IMG/VR virus record: IMGVR_UViG_3300044732_000704
Location: 1 to 64,000 of that record
Strand: one strand, 5' to 3'
Length of the DNA: 64,000 nt
Source of the DNA: a virus
Part shown: positions 43,111 to 51,566 of the stretch, piece by piece
Position numbering within the stretch: position 1 is the stretch's first letter
How the letters are laid out: each line of letters begins with the position of its first letter
Notes under the pieces: generated by a model
What the model was told of the DNA's origin: nothing
Seen by the model: only the letters and a program-made list of their open reading frames with translations
Database searches by the model: none
Translations under genes and position numbers: made by a program

Positions 43111-43898
43111 GTTTATGTAGGGTTATCCTACAGTGTGCACACTGAAAGCGAATAAACTCTGCTTATGAGCGTTATTTACTACTAATTACATTCCAATAAT
43201 ATCCCTCAAATTATCATCAGGCGAAGTGGTAGCAATCGCAAGATTGTCTAACACGAAGCAAAGCTTGTTCCTAATCAATAAAATCAATTAGTCAAATCCA
43301 CTAACTATTAGTCTATCTCACCACTACAATTATGCCTGTCAATATAAACATAAATGATAGTGATAATTATTCTCATTCAGCTAATCAATAATACTAATAT
43401 TAAAGTAAATAATAATTATTCTCATTCTCATTCATTCTGTAATTTTCCTACAATGCAATTGATAATAGAAATACAAATGAGAAGCATTATCAGTGATATT
43501 TCAAAGGATTCGGAGGTTTTAGTTGGGAGGTAGTGGTCGTGTTAAACCATCACATAGCTCTAAACTGATTTTAGAATACCCTTATAGGGTGTATATTTTG
43601 GGTATGATATTTTCGATGTTAAATTAACAGGAAGGGACACTGATATTTGCACTATAATTTTTACAAATAAATTCTAATTAAATGAAGTATTTATAGTATT
43701 TTTACAAGGATATTTCATACACAAGGTAGAAACAGGAAGTATACAGGAAGATGTTACAAGGATAGGGGATATTTGAGGTAGAACACTGAGGTTGATATTT
43801 GATAAGAGAATGGCTCACTTCTGGGTCAAAATGAGCCATGTATTTAGTCTAATATTTCTAGGGGAAATCCTAAAAAGTGTGACATTGTGTGACATTGC
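43111..43898. other. Long non-coding region between convergent genes
   Basis: Nearly 790 bases with no supportable gene. It holds three Fur-box-like segments (43356-43374, 43410-43429, 43475-43491), the hairpin-forming ATACCC/GGGTGTAT near 43577, an orphan leader AAGGTAGAAACAGG (43723), the palindrome ATGGCTCA/TGAGCCAT (43810-43839), and a tandem GTGTGACATT repeat (43877-43896) beside the regulator gene. Confidence 0.5.
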
Positions 43899-44681
43899 TC
43901 ACACAGCATTAATCCATCTACTAACTGTTTCTCTCCTTACACCTAACTTCTTAGCTATTTGAGTGTTGTTATATCCATCAGCTTTTAGTTTTAGGGCGGC
44001 TACCTTGTTGGCATCCGTTATACTAAGTTCTGCACCTAGGTTATCTAATCTAAATTCAGTGATAGTTTGTCTCATCTCTAATTCACTCACCCTGCTTCTA
44101 AGAGAATCTAGTTCTCCTAATATTTTCATTGTAGTGTATGTGTTATCAAACATACTGTTGATTGTAGTCTTACTTGTAATCATGGAATATAAACCCTCAT
44201 CTGCAATCTTAGTTATTTCCGCTGGTAATAGCTTCTCGGTACTTTCTATAATTTCGTGACGATTGTAGTGTTCCTTGGTGGACATTTCTTTCAGGGAATT
44301 TAATCCTTTGTTGTGTTTCTCTGCCACTACATTATAAGCATCCTCTACAGTTCCTTTATCCCTTATTATATGCACCATACCATCTACACCCATCTCGGTA
44401 GTAAATCTTTCTATAGGGACATAGTCAGGGTCTAGTTTATTAGCTTCCTTGATATTTTGTGCAGCCTCAATCCTGAAATCTTTACTGAACTTAGCTACCT
44501 CATAATAGTTAGAGAATGAAGTAGCAGCTTCTTGCTTGATAAAGCGTAGCTTATCTTCTGGGGCTAATAGGTTTAACTTCTCGGATAATTCTATCTCTAA
44601 GTCTATAACACTATCGAGATATTCCTGTGTTGTTTGTGTAATACAAAAAGCCCCTGACGGGGCTAATTCTTTTTCTTCCAT
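43899..44681 (-). CDS. HTH DNA-binding protein with helical body
   Basis: 260 residues. Long helical N-terminal and central part with coiled-coil stretch (about 190-215), and a C-terminal resolvase-type HTH (ALKLKADGYNNTQIAKKLGVRRETVSRWI, shown here in part: ADGYNNTQIAKKLGVRRETV). A likely transcription regulator. The ATG has AGGA upstream. Codons 6-11 form a terminator-like hairpin (44649-44664). A direct repeat that could be its operator lies just past the stop. Confidence 0.6.
   Translation of the reverse strand: MEEKELAPSGAFCITQTTQEYLDSVIDLEIELSEKLNLLAPEDKLRFIKQEAATSFSNYYEVAKFSKDFRIEAAQNIKEANKLDPDYVPIERFTTEMGVDGMVHIIRDKGTVEDAYNVVAEKHNKGLNSLKEMSTKEHYNRHEIIESTEKLLPAEITKIADEGLYSMITSKTTINSMFDNTYTTMKILGELDSLRSRVSELEMRQTITEFRLDNLGAELSITDANKVAALKLKADGYNNTQIAKKLGVRRETVSRWINAV
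44649..44664 (-). terminator. Terminator-like hairpin inside the regulator's first codons
   Basis: AGCCCC-GTCA-GGGGCT followed by TTTTTG on the - strand, inside codons for LAPSGAF. Suggests attenuation of the regulator gene or termination after the helicase gene. Confidence 0.6.
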
Positions 44682-44693
44682 TCGTATTTCTTC

Positions 44694-45923
44694 CTATGAG
44701 ATATTCAAGTAAAATTCTTTTACGTGTTCACTGGTTTTGATATTCTTCTCTCCTACGTGAGTAACGAAGCTGATATTGTTTAAATCCTTCAGTCTTGATA
44801 GGGCTACATACAACTGACCATTGCTGAAACATCCTTTACCGACATCAATAGCTGCTTTCTCTAAAGTCATCCCTTGTGATTTATGAATACTGATAGCCCA
44901 ACCTAATTTCAGAGGTAATTGGATATACACACTGTCGATAACGTGTTTGTATTTACCGTCCACTTTCTGTAGCTTGTATTTCTCCCATGTGAAAGGGATA
45001 ACATTTACTAAATCTCCGTTATCTTTTCTCACTTCAACAGCATTGGGGAACAGACGTTCCACTGTACCGCGTTCTCCGTTCGTGTAACCACTCTCATTAT
45101 CGTTGGCTGAGATAATCACCTTTGTCCCTACCTTCAATTTCAGCAGTTCTGATACACCACAGCCGTTCTCTTTACCTACTGCCTTATATACCTTTTCTGG
45201 AGACATTATCTGACTATACCAGTGATGGTTGATTGCTTCTGCATCTTGGTTATAAGCGCACAGGTGCAACGTAGAGGCTTCGTTTACATAAGGCAGTGCG
45301 TTAGCTTGGATTGTAGCTAAAGCTTCTCCTGCTGTGTCTGAGCCTTTCCTAATTGCGTTTAGTAATTCCACCTGTGTCTTGTCTGATTGACGCACTACAT
45401 CTGTGAGTTCAACGGTCTTGAAGTTCCATGCACGGCTATGGAAACAGAACGGAGACTGGTATTCATTATCTAACAACAGTTTGTCTTGCTTACTTACAAT
45501 TGGTTCTAATTGGAAGAAGTCCCCTACCAACACCAATTGTAAACCACCGAAGGGTTTCTTGTTTCGTCTTACCAGCTTCAAACGATGGTCAATAATGTCC
45601 AACTGCTCCGCTCGTAACATACCAGCTTCATCAATAATGATGCGTTTGATATTTGAGCCAAGACCGAATATCTCCTTGAATGCTTTACCCACCTTTCCCC
45701 AGTCAGATAACAGAGGGTAATGTAAAGGTAAAGCGAATGTCGAGTGGCATGTAACACCACCAATGTTAATTGCTGCAATACCTGTTGGGGCACACAGTAT
45801 AGTGTCGTCATCCAGCACTTGTCGGATTACGTGGGACTTACCCACGCCACCGCTTCCTGTCAGGAACAAATTAACTCCATCTCGGATTAGTTTTAGTGCA
45901 TACTCTTGTTTTTCAATGATCAA
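44694..45923 (-). CDS. Pif1/RecD-like (Dda-type) SF1B helicase
   Basis: 409 residues from TTG 45923, seven bases after AAGGGG; the frame opens at 45977, but that part overlaps another gene. Walker A GSGGVGKS, CAPTGIAA (Ia), IIIDEAGM (II), VLVGDFFQLEP (III), VVRQS, AISIHKSQGMTL (V) and YVALSRLKD (VI). A 5'-3' DNA helicase of the Pif1/Dda group, acting in replication start, fork rescue or recombination. Confidence 0.88.
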   Translation of the reverse strand: MIIEKQEYALKLIRDGVNLFLTGSGGVGKSHVIRQVLDDDTILCAPTGIAAINIGGVTCHSTFALPLHYPLLSDWGKVGKAFKEIFGLGSNIKRIIIDEAGMLRAEQLDIIDHRLKLVRRNKKPFGGLQLVLVGDFFQLEPIVSKQDKLLLDNEYQSPFCFHSRAWNFKTVELTDVVRQSDKTQVELLNAIRKGSDTAGEALATIQANALPYVNEASTLHLCAYNQDAEAINHHWYSQIMSPEKVYKAVGKENGCGVSELLKLKVGTKVIISANDNESGYTNGERGTVERLFPNAVEVRKDNGDLVNVIPFTWEKYKLQKVDGKYKHVIDSVYIQLPLKLGWAISIHKSQGMTLEKAAIDVGKGCFSNGQLYVALSRLKDLNNISFVTHVGEKNIKTSEHVKEFYLNIS

Positions 45924-46059
45924 TAGCTTTCCCCTTATTATAATCCTTCGGAATCCCCAGATATTCCCCAATCTCATCTGCTGTTCGCTTTACGTGTATC
46001 TTATTGAAGGCTTTCATAGCTGCTTCAAATGTGCCTGTTTGTTCTTGTGTTGGTTTCAT
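45913..46059 (-). CDS. Small protein upstream of helicase
   Basis: 48 codons; ends eleven bases inside the helicase gene and supplies its ribosome site. Sequence MKPTQEQTGTFEAAMKAF. Possibly a helicase partner. Confidence 0.5.
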   Translation of the reverse strand: MKPTQEQTGTFEAAMKAFNKIHVKRTADEIGEYLGIPKDYNKGKAIDH

Positions 46060-46268
46060 TAATTCCCCCTGAACAAAACATACTCTGTTGATTCTTTATC
46101 TTGCCGATAGTTCTGTACCCAACCATCTGGTCTAGGGAGACATAACCTCGTTACACTAATATCTTTAGGTGTAACAAGATATTGTTCGCTATACATCTCC
46201 GCAGCCACTAACATATGTGGCGGATATGTCTTTAATAACTCAATCAATTCATTTACTGTCATTCCCAT
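46059..46268 (-). CDS. Small hypothetical protein
   Basis: 69 residues (or 67 from ATG 46262). VNELIELLKTYPPHMLVAAE is the widespread phage pattern of unknown function also seen at 37963-38361. Overlaps both neighbours. Confidence 0.5.
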   Translation of the reverse strand: MGMTVNELIELLKTYPPHMLVAAEMYSEQYLVTPKDISVTRLCLPRPDGWVQNYRQDKESTEYVLFRGN

Positions 46269-46492
46269 TTCACTCCTGCATCATCTAATGCTTCTTTTAA
46301 AGCATCCATCATCTGTCTTGTGCAATCATACTCATCCCAAGATGGAAGCTTCACCACTAAACCTTCGGTGTACTTCTCATGCGATGCCATCCAACCATCC
46401 CAAGCACCTTCTTCATCTAGGTAGACCAGCTTGTCGTGTGATAGAGACACCAACCATTTCTCAAAGTCTTCTTTGGTTTGTTCTTGTGTCAT
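46259..46492 (-). CDS. Hypothetical protein
   Basis: 77 residues, acidic, helical; begins MTQEQTKEDFEKWLVSL, a common start of small phage proteins. Unrecognised. Confidence 0.5.
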   Translation of the reverse strand: MTQEQTKEDFEKWLVSLSHDKLVYLDEEGAWDGWMASHEKYTEGLVVKLPSWDEYDCTRQMMDALKEALDDAGVKWE

Positions 46493-46668
46493 TCCTTCTC
46501 CACCTCCCTACAAATAAACTCATCAGCTAATGTTGTACAGACAATTTTATCTTCTGTGTACATCTTGATAATCCCTGTGTCTCGAATGTGTACTGTGCTG
46601 AGAACTAATAATCCCATCACCATCATACCTAATAAGAATGTGATTACATTACTCTCAAATTTACTCAT
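46489..46668 (-). CDS. Single-span membrane protein
   Basis: 59 codons, GGAGGG upstream. N-terminal helix (about 8-26, VITFLLGMMVMGLLVLSTV), then a soluble part with two Cys. ATGA overlaps at both ends. Confidence 0.5.
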   Translation of the reverse strand: MSKFESNVITFLLGMMVMGLLVLSTVHIRDTGIIKMYTEDKIVCTTLADEFICREVEKE

Positions 46669-46907
46669 AAATTCCCTCCATCAATAACCCTCTTAACATA
46701 AGCCAACATCTTTTCTTGTGTCTCTACACCACTCCAAAAGATTTCATCTGTATTGAAATAACGTTCATACACAACTGTTCTGTCTGGTGCCCACACCATC
46801 ACTTGCTGGCTATATGTATCTGGACAACGTAATGTCTGTTCAATTGGATAGAAGCATATTTGATAATCTTTATACCAATGAGATTCTTGGTGTTTGTTGT
46901 TAGCCAT
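46665..46907 (-). CDS. Hypothetical protein
   Basis: 80 residues, aromatic, unrecognised. Shares overlaps with both neighbours. Confidence 0.48.
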   Translation of the reverse strand: MANNKHQESHWYKDYQICFYPIEQTLRCPDTYSQQVMVWAPDRTVVYERYFNTDEIFWSGVETQEKMLAYVKRVIDGGNL

Positions 46908-47092
46908 TAAGTAATACCTTTAATCTGTTCATAACCCTGACGACTGATCTTGTATGAATCTCCATTCATCATTGTAATTACAAGGCTAAACTCATCTCTT
47001 AATCCATATTGGCGATACGGTCTAATAGAGCATACAAGGTTCCTGTTAACTTCGATGACTCCGTGGTCTTTTGTTACAATCTCTACAAACAT
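46907..47092 (-). CDS. Small beta protein, paralogue of 47770-47964
   Basis: 61 residues ending SYKISRQGYEQIKGIT. The C-terminal pattern V-xx-M-x-x-G-x-x-x-x-I-xx-QGY-x-x-I also occurs in 47770-47964, so the two are probably paralogues. Role unknown. Confidence 0.48.
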   Translation of the reverse strand: MFVEIVTKDHGVIEVNRNLVCSIRPYRQYGLRDEFSLVITMMNGDSYKISRQGYEQIKGIT

Positions 47093-47329
47093 TTAATCCT
47101 TCCCTCCAAGTTCTAAGATACGTTTATTGTAATAATAACTATCTTCCACTAACCACGTATTCCCATTATAATCTGTGTAATCGTAATCATCAAATCGCTC
47201 TCCTTTGAACTTCTCATATACTACTTCACCATAAGGACAATACGATGGTGCCGATTGTTGAATTCCTACATGAATCTCTGTGTCTTCTGGAAATTGTTCT
47301 AACCATTGTTGAAAGTCTTTTCTATTCAT
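47093..47329 (-). CDS. Hypothetical protein
   Basis: 78 residues, Tyr- and Asp-rich (DDYDYTDYNGNTW). N-terminus MNRKDFQQWLEQFPEDTEI resembles the VNELIELL-type small phage family. Unrecognised role. Confidence 0.48.
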   Translation of the reverse strand: MNRKDFQQWLEQFPEDTEIHVGIQQSAPSYCPYGEVVYEKFKGERFDDYDYTDYNGNTWLVEDSYYYNKRILELGGKD

Positions 47330-47526
47330 TTATTCACCCTCCGACTTTCAGACCAACAATCCCACAATCTTTGTGTAAGGCTGTTCAAGTAGAACCCTTC
47401 TTCATCTGTGGATAAATCATAGTTCCACTTCTTAGCAAATTCCTCAAATTGCTTATTACTCTCAAAATGTTGCTGTGCTGAAGATAAGTCAATATTTACA
47501 GTATGTATTTCAGATAGATCGCTCAT
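47326..47526 (-). CDS. Hypothetical protein
   Basis: 66 residues, acidic/aromatic; ATGA overlap with the next gene. Confidence 0.48.
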   Translation of the reverse strand: MSDLSEIHTVNIDLSSAQQHFESNKQFEEFAKKWNYDLSTDEEGFYLNSLTQRLWDCWSESRRVNK

Positions 47527-47546
47527 TTACTCTCCTCAAATTATTA

Positions 47547-47765
47547 CTATTTCTTTTTCCGAAGTGTTTTAGAGAATAATCCCCTCATACTGAGTTCATC
47601 CAAAACAGCCCATATTACGAAAAGAATATTAAATATAGGTATTACAGCAAGTATTACAGTACCTACCACCTCACCAACCGTCACGGCACCTCTCCGGTAG
47701 AAATCAATACCACATATTACGAGTGTAAGTAAAGCAGGTAGAACATATAAAATAAATAATTCCAT
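47547..47765 (-). CDS. Two-span membrane protein
   Basis: 72 residues from ATG 47765 (GGAG seven bases upstream). Hydrophobic segments at about 3-20 and 30-55, basic C-terminus KTLRKKK facing the cytoplasm. The frame opens at 47783 but there overlaps the upstream gene. Confidence 0.5.
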   Translation of the reverse strand: MELFILYVLPALLTLVICGIDFYRRGAVTVGEVVGTVILAVIPIFNILFVIWAVLDELSMRGLFSKTLRKKK

Positions 47766-47769
47766 ATCA

Positions 47770-47964
47770 TTACTCCACATCAATAATCTTTAAGATTTTA
47801 TCATAACCTTCTTGGTCTGTAATTAGCCAGCAGTTTCCATCCAAGATAACTTTATAATTACCGTCACCATATTCTGTAATGCTTGAAATTGTAGATACTC
47901 TAAGCAGTGCTAATGGAGACATTTCTTCCCCAAACTTCTCAATAGATTTAACTTTTACAAACAT
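47770..47964 (-). CDS. Small beta protein, paralogue of 46907-47092
   Basis: 64 residues from ATG 47964 (GAGGAG upstream). Shares the pattern YKVILDGNCWLITDQEGYDKI with the end of 46907-47092. Unknown function. Confidence 0.48.
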   Translation of the reverse strand: MFVKVKSIEKFGEEMSPLALLRVSTISSITEYGDGNYKVILDGNCWLITDQEGYDKILKIIDVE

Positions 47965-47966
47965 AA

Positions 47967-48173
47967 TCAATTCTCCTCTTGTTCAAATACTGGAATTAAG
48001 AATACCCCACCTTCACCTAATCTGTCAATGTCTTTCTGTGCAGCTTATTGTGTTTCGTAGCAGGGTGTATAACACTTGTCAGGAGAAGCATAGCACACCC
48101 ACTCATCGACTTCCTCATCAAGAAAGATGTCATAATAATCATCTGGACTATGTTTCTGTTTGACATGCCACAT
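47967..48173 (-). pseudogene. Small gene with in-frame stop
   Basis: ATG at 48173, then 42 codons (ending PDKCYTPCYETQ) to a TAA at 48045-48047. The same frame continues without interruption for 25 codons (AAQKDIDRLGEGGVFLIPV...) to a TGA that abuts the next gene. It reads as one 67-residue gene with a single nonsense codon. Confidence 0.5.
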
Positions 48174-48182
48174 ATCTACTCC

Positions 48183-48605
48183 CTAGTTTATCTTATGACC
48201 ATTCTTACGCCAATAGTCAAGAACATTAGATTGTTGTTGTGTCAACAATAACTCACTACCGGATTTACTCAGCTGGTAAATGTTTCTTAACGTGTACCAT
48301 TTCTCTGTATAACCAATATAGAACACTTCACTTGGTGGACGATCATCGTTGTATGGATAAAACCAAGGGTAGCAAGGCTGAAGCCATTCAGAGATTTCAT
48401 CTTTCAGAACACCTGTGACATCCACATATTCCTCTTTACGTATCCACAATAGCCACCAAACCCTCACCTGCTTGTATGTCTGGATAGTTTTCCAAATAGA
48501 CGCACAGGTGGTTAGTTCTTTTGTCTTTTCTAAGAACTCTTTAATGCGTTGCTTTTCCAGATCAGACATCACAACTTTTACAGCTCCAGCAAAACAATCA
48601 CTCAT
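48183..48605 (-). CDS. Hypothetical protein
   Basis: 140 residues, Trp-rich, with helix 14-45 and a WWLLWIRKEEY segment. Unrecognised. Confidence 0.48.
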   Translation of the reverse strand: MSDCFAGAVKVVMSDLEKQRIKEFLEKTKELTTCASIWKTIQTYKQVRVWWLLWIRKEEYVDVTGVLKDEISEWLQPCYPWFYPYNDDRPPSEVFYIGYTEKWYTLRNIYQLSKSGSELLLTQQQSNVLDYWRKNGHKIN

Positions 48606-48808
48606 TAGTTAGTCTCCTTCTCAATATCATTAGACCAAGCAATAAGCTCGTCAGTGTTGTAAGCGTATTCGTTTGGTGCTTTCTCATCTGTTTTGATGAT
48701 GTACAACAACGTACCAAATCCCGAATTCATCACTTTCAGAACATAACCGTTAGAAAGGAAAGGTTTATCTTTCCATTTCACTCTATCCCTTACTTTGAAT
48801 CTAGTCAT
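48605..48808 (-). CDS. Small SH3/KOW-like protein
   Basis: 67 residues beginning FKVRDRVKWKDKPF, the start of a small barrel of the KOW/SH3 sort. One-base overlap with the next gene. Confidence 0.48.
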   Translation of the reverse strand: MTRFKVRDRVKWKDKPFLSNGYVLKVMNSGFGTLLYIIKTDEKAPNEYAYNTDELIAWSNDIEKETN

Positions 48809-49028
48809 AATAATCTCCGTCGAATTCTATATGATAACCTTCATGCTCAAGGAATTGCATTAACACATCTTTTAGTGATGTATTTTCGCAACCAAAACAG
48901 TAAGCATGTGCCTCATTACCGATCACAACGTCCTTGTAAAATAACTGGTAGGATTCTTCCCAAGTACCACCACAAGTTTCACAATCATGTTCGTCTGTTG
49001 TATATTTGATAACTATTTTCTTGGTCAT
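48801..49028 (-). CDS. Small zinc-finger protein
   Basis: 75 residues with CETCGGTW and CFGCEN, spaced 27 residues apart, a probable four-Cys zinc site. Could bind nucleic acid or a host protein. Confidence 0.55.
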   Translation of the reverse strand: MTKKIVIKYTTDEHDCETCGGTWEESYQLFYKDVVIGNEAHAYCFGCENTSLKDVLMQFLEHEGYHIEFDGDYYD

Positions 49029-49930
49029 TTCACTTCTCCTAATTTCTTCATCAGAGCATTAATAGCATTCTTTGTGTATTGTTTGTTATCCTGTGCTTTA
49101 CGCATAACATCCAACCCTTCCACTTTCTTCAGGATAGCTTGTAAATCAGCAAAGATTTCAGCAGCAACAAACTTACCAATCACTGTCATGTTAAACTTAG
49201 CAGCAAGATACTCATGTAGCTCGCTACGAATATCGTCTTCGTATTTCTGTGCATCTTGTAACGATGGAAAATACTTGAAACTGTTTTCTGATTGTTTTTC
49301 CCATTTGCTTCCACTACCAATAACATATTGGTCTTTAATCTTAGCGTATTTATAACCGCTATGAGTACCGTTGACGAATGGTAACTCAGCTTCAGCAGCG
49401 AACTTCTTCAACGTATCACCAATTACTTCTGATACACTCAGTTTAAAGAAACTATTATCACTTGTAGAGAAACGACCTTTGCCGTATGACACAGCAGTTT
49501 CTACAAATGGATTACCTGTGTCTTTCAATTCGCCGACGATTGTATATTCTACTGGAGTAAGAATAGCTTCTTCTTCCAGATATACTTTCTCACCCTCGCC
49601 AAGTTCTAATAGACGTTCCCGATGTGCAAATTCTTCTTTCAGAGAAGGATACACTATCTTTTCTTCATCAACATCATAATACTGATTGTGAATTGCATTC
49701 ACTTCTTGTGCAGAAAGCTCTGTACCATCTTTCAGGATTGTTTTAACCCATGTGCGTTTAGGTGCTGTGTATGTGTATAAGGTTTCATCTTTATTGATTG
49801 TGATTTGTGTACCATTTAATTGACGATTACCAACCATGTAACCACCCCAACGATGAGGTAGTTGAATGATTATTGTATCACCAGCTTGTACCGCTTCAAA
49901 ATCTTTTAAGTTATCAATTTTAAATGTCAT
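49025..49930 (-). CDS. Hypothetical protein
   Basis: 301 residues. N-terminal beta-rich domain (about 1-60), central helices, and a C-terminal helical, basic end. No known motif. Four-base overlaps with both neighbours. Confidence 0.5.
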   Translation of the reverse strand: MTFKIDNLKDFEAVQAGDTIIIQLPHRWGGYMVGNRQLNGTQITINKDETLYTYTAPKRTWVKTILKDGTELSAQEVNAIHNQYYDVDEEKIVYPSLKEEFAHRERLLELGEGEKVYLEEEAILTPVEYTIVGELKDTGNPFVETAVSYGKGRFSTSDNSFFKLSVSEVIGDTLKKFAAEAELPFVNGTHSGYKYAKIKDQYVIGSGSKWEKQSENSFKYFPSLQDAQKYEDDIRSELHEYLAAKFNMTVIGKFVAAEIFADLQAILKKVEGLDVMRKAQDNKQYTKNAINALMKKLGEVK

Positions 49931-50451
49931 TGTTTCTCTCCATTAATTACACGTTTCACTGAATTGTATTCGTTGACACAGGTTGTGTTGCTAAGTCTGA
50001 GCGAGTCAGCTTCTCTCGATAAATCTTGAGCTGCTCGGAGACTCCATCGGAGCAACTCTTGCTGCACAATAAGATTGGTTTCTTTGGTTGCGCTCTGTCT
50101 GTCAACTCCGGCACTACCATCTTCTCCACCTTCGGGCATTGGATCGAGCTGTTTGACGAGCAGCTCGTATTCATTAGACAGCTCAGTAAAAGCAACGTCA
50201 AGCTTAGCTTGTTCTTGTTTGTGATATTGTTCATTTTTTGTTTTCTCCTCAACCAGTTGTTGTTGTTTATCAAGTTCTCTTTTCTGTTCTTCAATTGTTG
50301 ATTTTAAGGCATCTACACGAGCTTCTGACCACTTCAATTCCCAAGCAGTGTTCACATGCAAGGATGTTCGCTGATATGTCGCTACGTTCGTTAGAACGAG
50401 CAATAGCACAATAGCGATAGCCTTCCAATATTTTTGCAATAGTAATAACAT
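49927..50451 (-). CDS. Rz-like inner-membrane spanin
   Basis: 174 residues. One N-terminal membrane anchor (about 8-25, KAIAIVLLLVLTNVA) followed by a long coiled coil (about 45-105) and a soluble end, the i-spanin layout. A second gene encoding a lipoprotein lies wholly inside it in the +1 frame, as in lambda Rz/Rz1. It would join inner and outer membranes in the last step of lysis. Unusually far from the lysozyme and on the opposite strand. Confidence 0.75.
   Translation of the reverse strand: MLLLLQKYWKAIAIVLLLVLTNVATYQRTSLHVNTAWELKWSEARVDALKSTIEEQKRELDKQQQLVEEKTKNEQYHKQEQAKLDVAFTELSNEYELLVKQLDPMPEGGEDGSAGVDRQSATKETNLIVQQELLRWSLRAAQDLSREADSLRLSNTTCVNEYNSVKRVINGEKQ
49956..50234 (-). CDS. 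Rz1-like outer-membrane lipoprotein spanin, nested
   Basis: 92 residues from ATG 50234 (GAGGAG about ten bases upstream), in another frame inside the Rz-like gene. Signal LSLTLLLLSCLMNTSCSS offers lipobox Cys at LLSC or NTSC. The rest is Pro-containing and soluble. Nested architecture plus lipobox make the o-spanin call good; which Cys is lipidated is open. Confidence 0.7.
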   Translation of the reverse strand: MNNITNKNKLSLTLLLLSCLMNTSCSSNSSIQCPKVEKMVVPELTDRAQPKKPILLCSKSCSDGVSEQLKIYREKLTRSDLATQPVSTNTIQ

Positions 50452-50472
50452 TTCTTTCTCCCAAATAATTAA

Positions 50473-50512
50473 GCCGTAAAGACATATTAATCTTTACGGC
50501 TATTGTTGTCAA
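50473..50512 (-). promoter_or_regulatory. Promoter with perfect 10-bp hairpin over the -10
   Basis: TTGACA (50507-50512), 17 bp, TAATAT (50484-50489). GCCGTAAAGA (50473-50482) and TCTTTACGGC (50491-50500) are perfect inverted repeats with the -10 in the loop. TGA of the upstream gene lies inside the -35. Expected to drive the spanin genes. Confidence 0.7.
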
Positions 50513-50685
50513 GCGTTATCTTTCTTAAATTCTTCCCATTGAGCTTTTGTGCTGTAAAACTTAATCACTTGATACAAAGCTTTCTTCACTTTATCATCCT
50601 CTACAGGACAACGATACATCTCAATTAAATCATTACGAACAATTGATTCCACTTGGTCTGGGTCTAACTTTAAAAATACGTTCAT
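50509..50685 (-). CDS. Small hypothetical protein
   Basis: 58 codons, AAAGGAG upstream; helical, basic end (KAQWEEFKKDNA). Its stop codon lies within the -35 of the next promoter. Confidence 0.5.
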   Translation of the reverse strand: MNVFLKLDPDQVESIVRNDLIEMYRCPVEDDKVKKALYQVIKFYSTKAQWEEFKKDNA

Positions 50686-50699
50686 TTGTTTCTCCTTTG

Positions 50700-51563
50700 T
50701 TATTTAATGATTCGTTCTTTTGCAATTTTGAAATAACCTTCATCCATCTCGATACCTATAAACTTCCGGTTTAGATTTACACAAGCCACACCTGTTGTAC
50801 CGCTACCCATGAACATATCCAAAATTGTTTGATGCTCAGAAGACACAAGTTTTATTAAAACCTCCATTAATTCTACAGGCTTTTGTGTTTCATGCTCTTT
50901 TTCTTGTACTGAAGAAGATATACTTAATTTGTTTGACTGTAAAACACTACAATCAAATACACCAAGATTATCTTTGATAAAACAATCAGTAACTGTTGTT
51001 CCAACAGGGTACGGTTTGAATAACCAAACTATAGGTTCACACACCGGAGCTAGATTACCTAAACGGATGTTATCACTCACTTCGCAGATGCCTCTTTTAT
51101 TTAAGACACAGTTTATTTTCTGTGCCCTAAAAGGAGCTTTCTGTTTATCCCAAGTGATGTAATCTTTAAAGATAAACCCAACATTTTCAGCAGCACAAGT
51201 AAACCTGTGCTGTAATTGCCTACCACACATGACCATCACAGGACTACAAGGCTTAGTTACTCTGTAAACCTCTGTCAACCATTTAGTGCAAAAATCTTCA
51301 AACTCCTTACCACGCTGTTTATCAGCAGAAGACCAACCATTAAGCGGTTTACCTCTGGACTTAAACAACTTAGATTCTTTTTGAGCAGGAGAACTTCCAA
51401 GTAGTGCTGAATTTGTGTTGTTATGGGTAACGTCCCAGTGTGAAAAATCAATACCGTAGGGTACGTCTGAGATAACCACATCAACGGAACTATCTGGAAT
51501 TGCTTTCATTCGTTCCAGACAATCGCCTTGCATAAGCCACAAATTGTCTGTTTTAAAATCCAT
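50700..51563 (-). CDS. DNA methyltransferase, beta class (N6-adenine or N4-cytosine)
   Basis: 287 residues. Motif IV SDVPYGIDF (D33-Y36, Pro-to-Val variant of DPPY) comes first; a variable target-recognition region follows; then motif X-type ETQKPVELMEVLIKL and motif I DMFMGSGTTGVAC, ending GIEMDEGYF. This order defines beta-class amino-methyltransferases. No linked restriction gene, so it probably protects phage DNA from host restriction. Confidence 0.85.
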   Translation of the reverse strand: MDFKTDNLWLMQGDCLERMKAIPDSSVDVVISDVPYGIDFSHWDVTHNNTNSALLGSSPAQKESKLFKSRGKPLNGWSSADKQRGKEFEDFCTKWLTEVYRVTKPCSPVMVMCGRQLQHRFTCAAENVGFIFKDYITWDKQKAPFRAQKINCVLNKRGICEVSDNIRLGNLAPVCEPIVWLFKPYPVGTTVTDCFIKDNLGVFDCSVLQSNKLSISSSVQEKEHETQKPVELMEVLIKLVSSEHQTILDMFMGSGTTGVACVNLNRKFIGIEMDEGYFKIAKERIIK

Positions 51564-51566
51564 TAT

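Noticed and set aside
43810-43839. Palindrome ATGGCTCA/TGAGCCAT as a terminator
   Set aside because: No T-run on either side, so kept only as an unassigned palindrome in the non-coding region.
50291-50512. Frame over the spanin promoter
   Set aside because: Runs through the promoter and hairpin and overlaps the Rz-like gene in another frame; no ribosome site.
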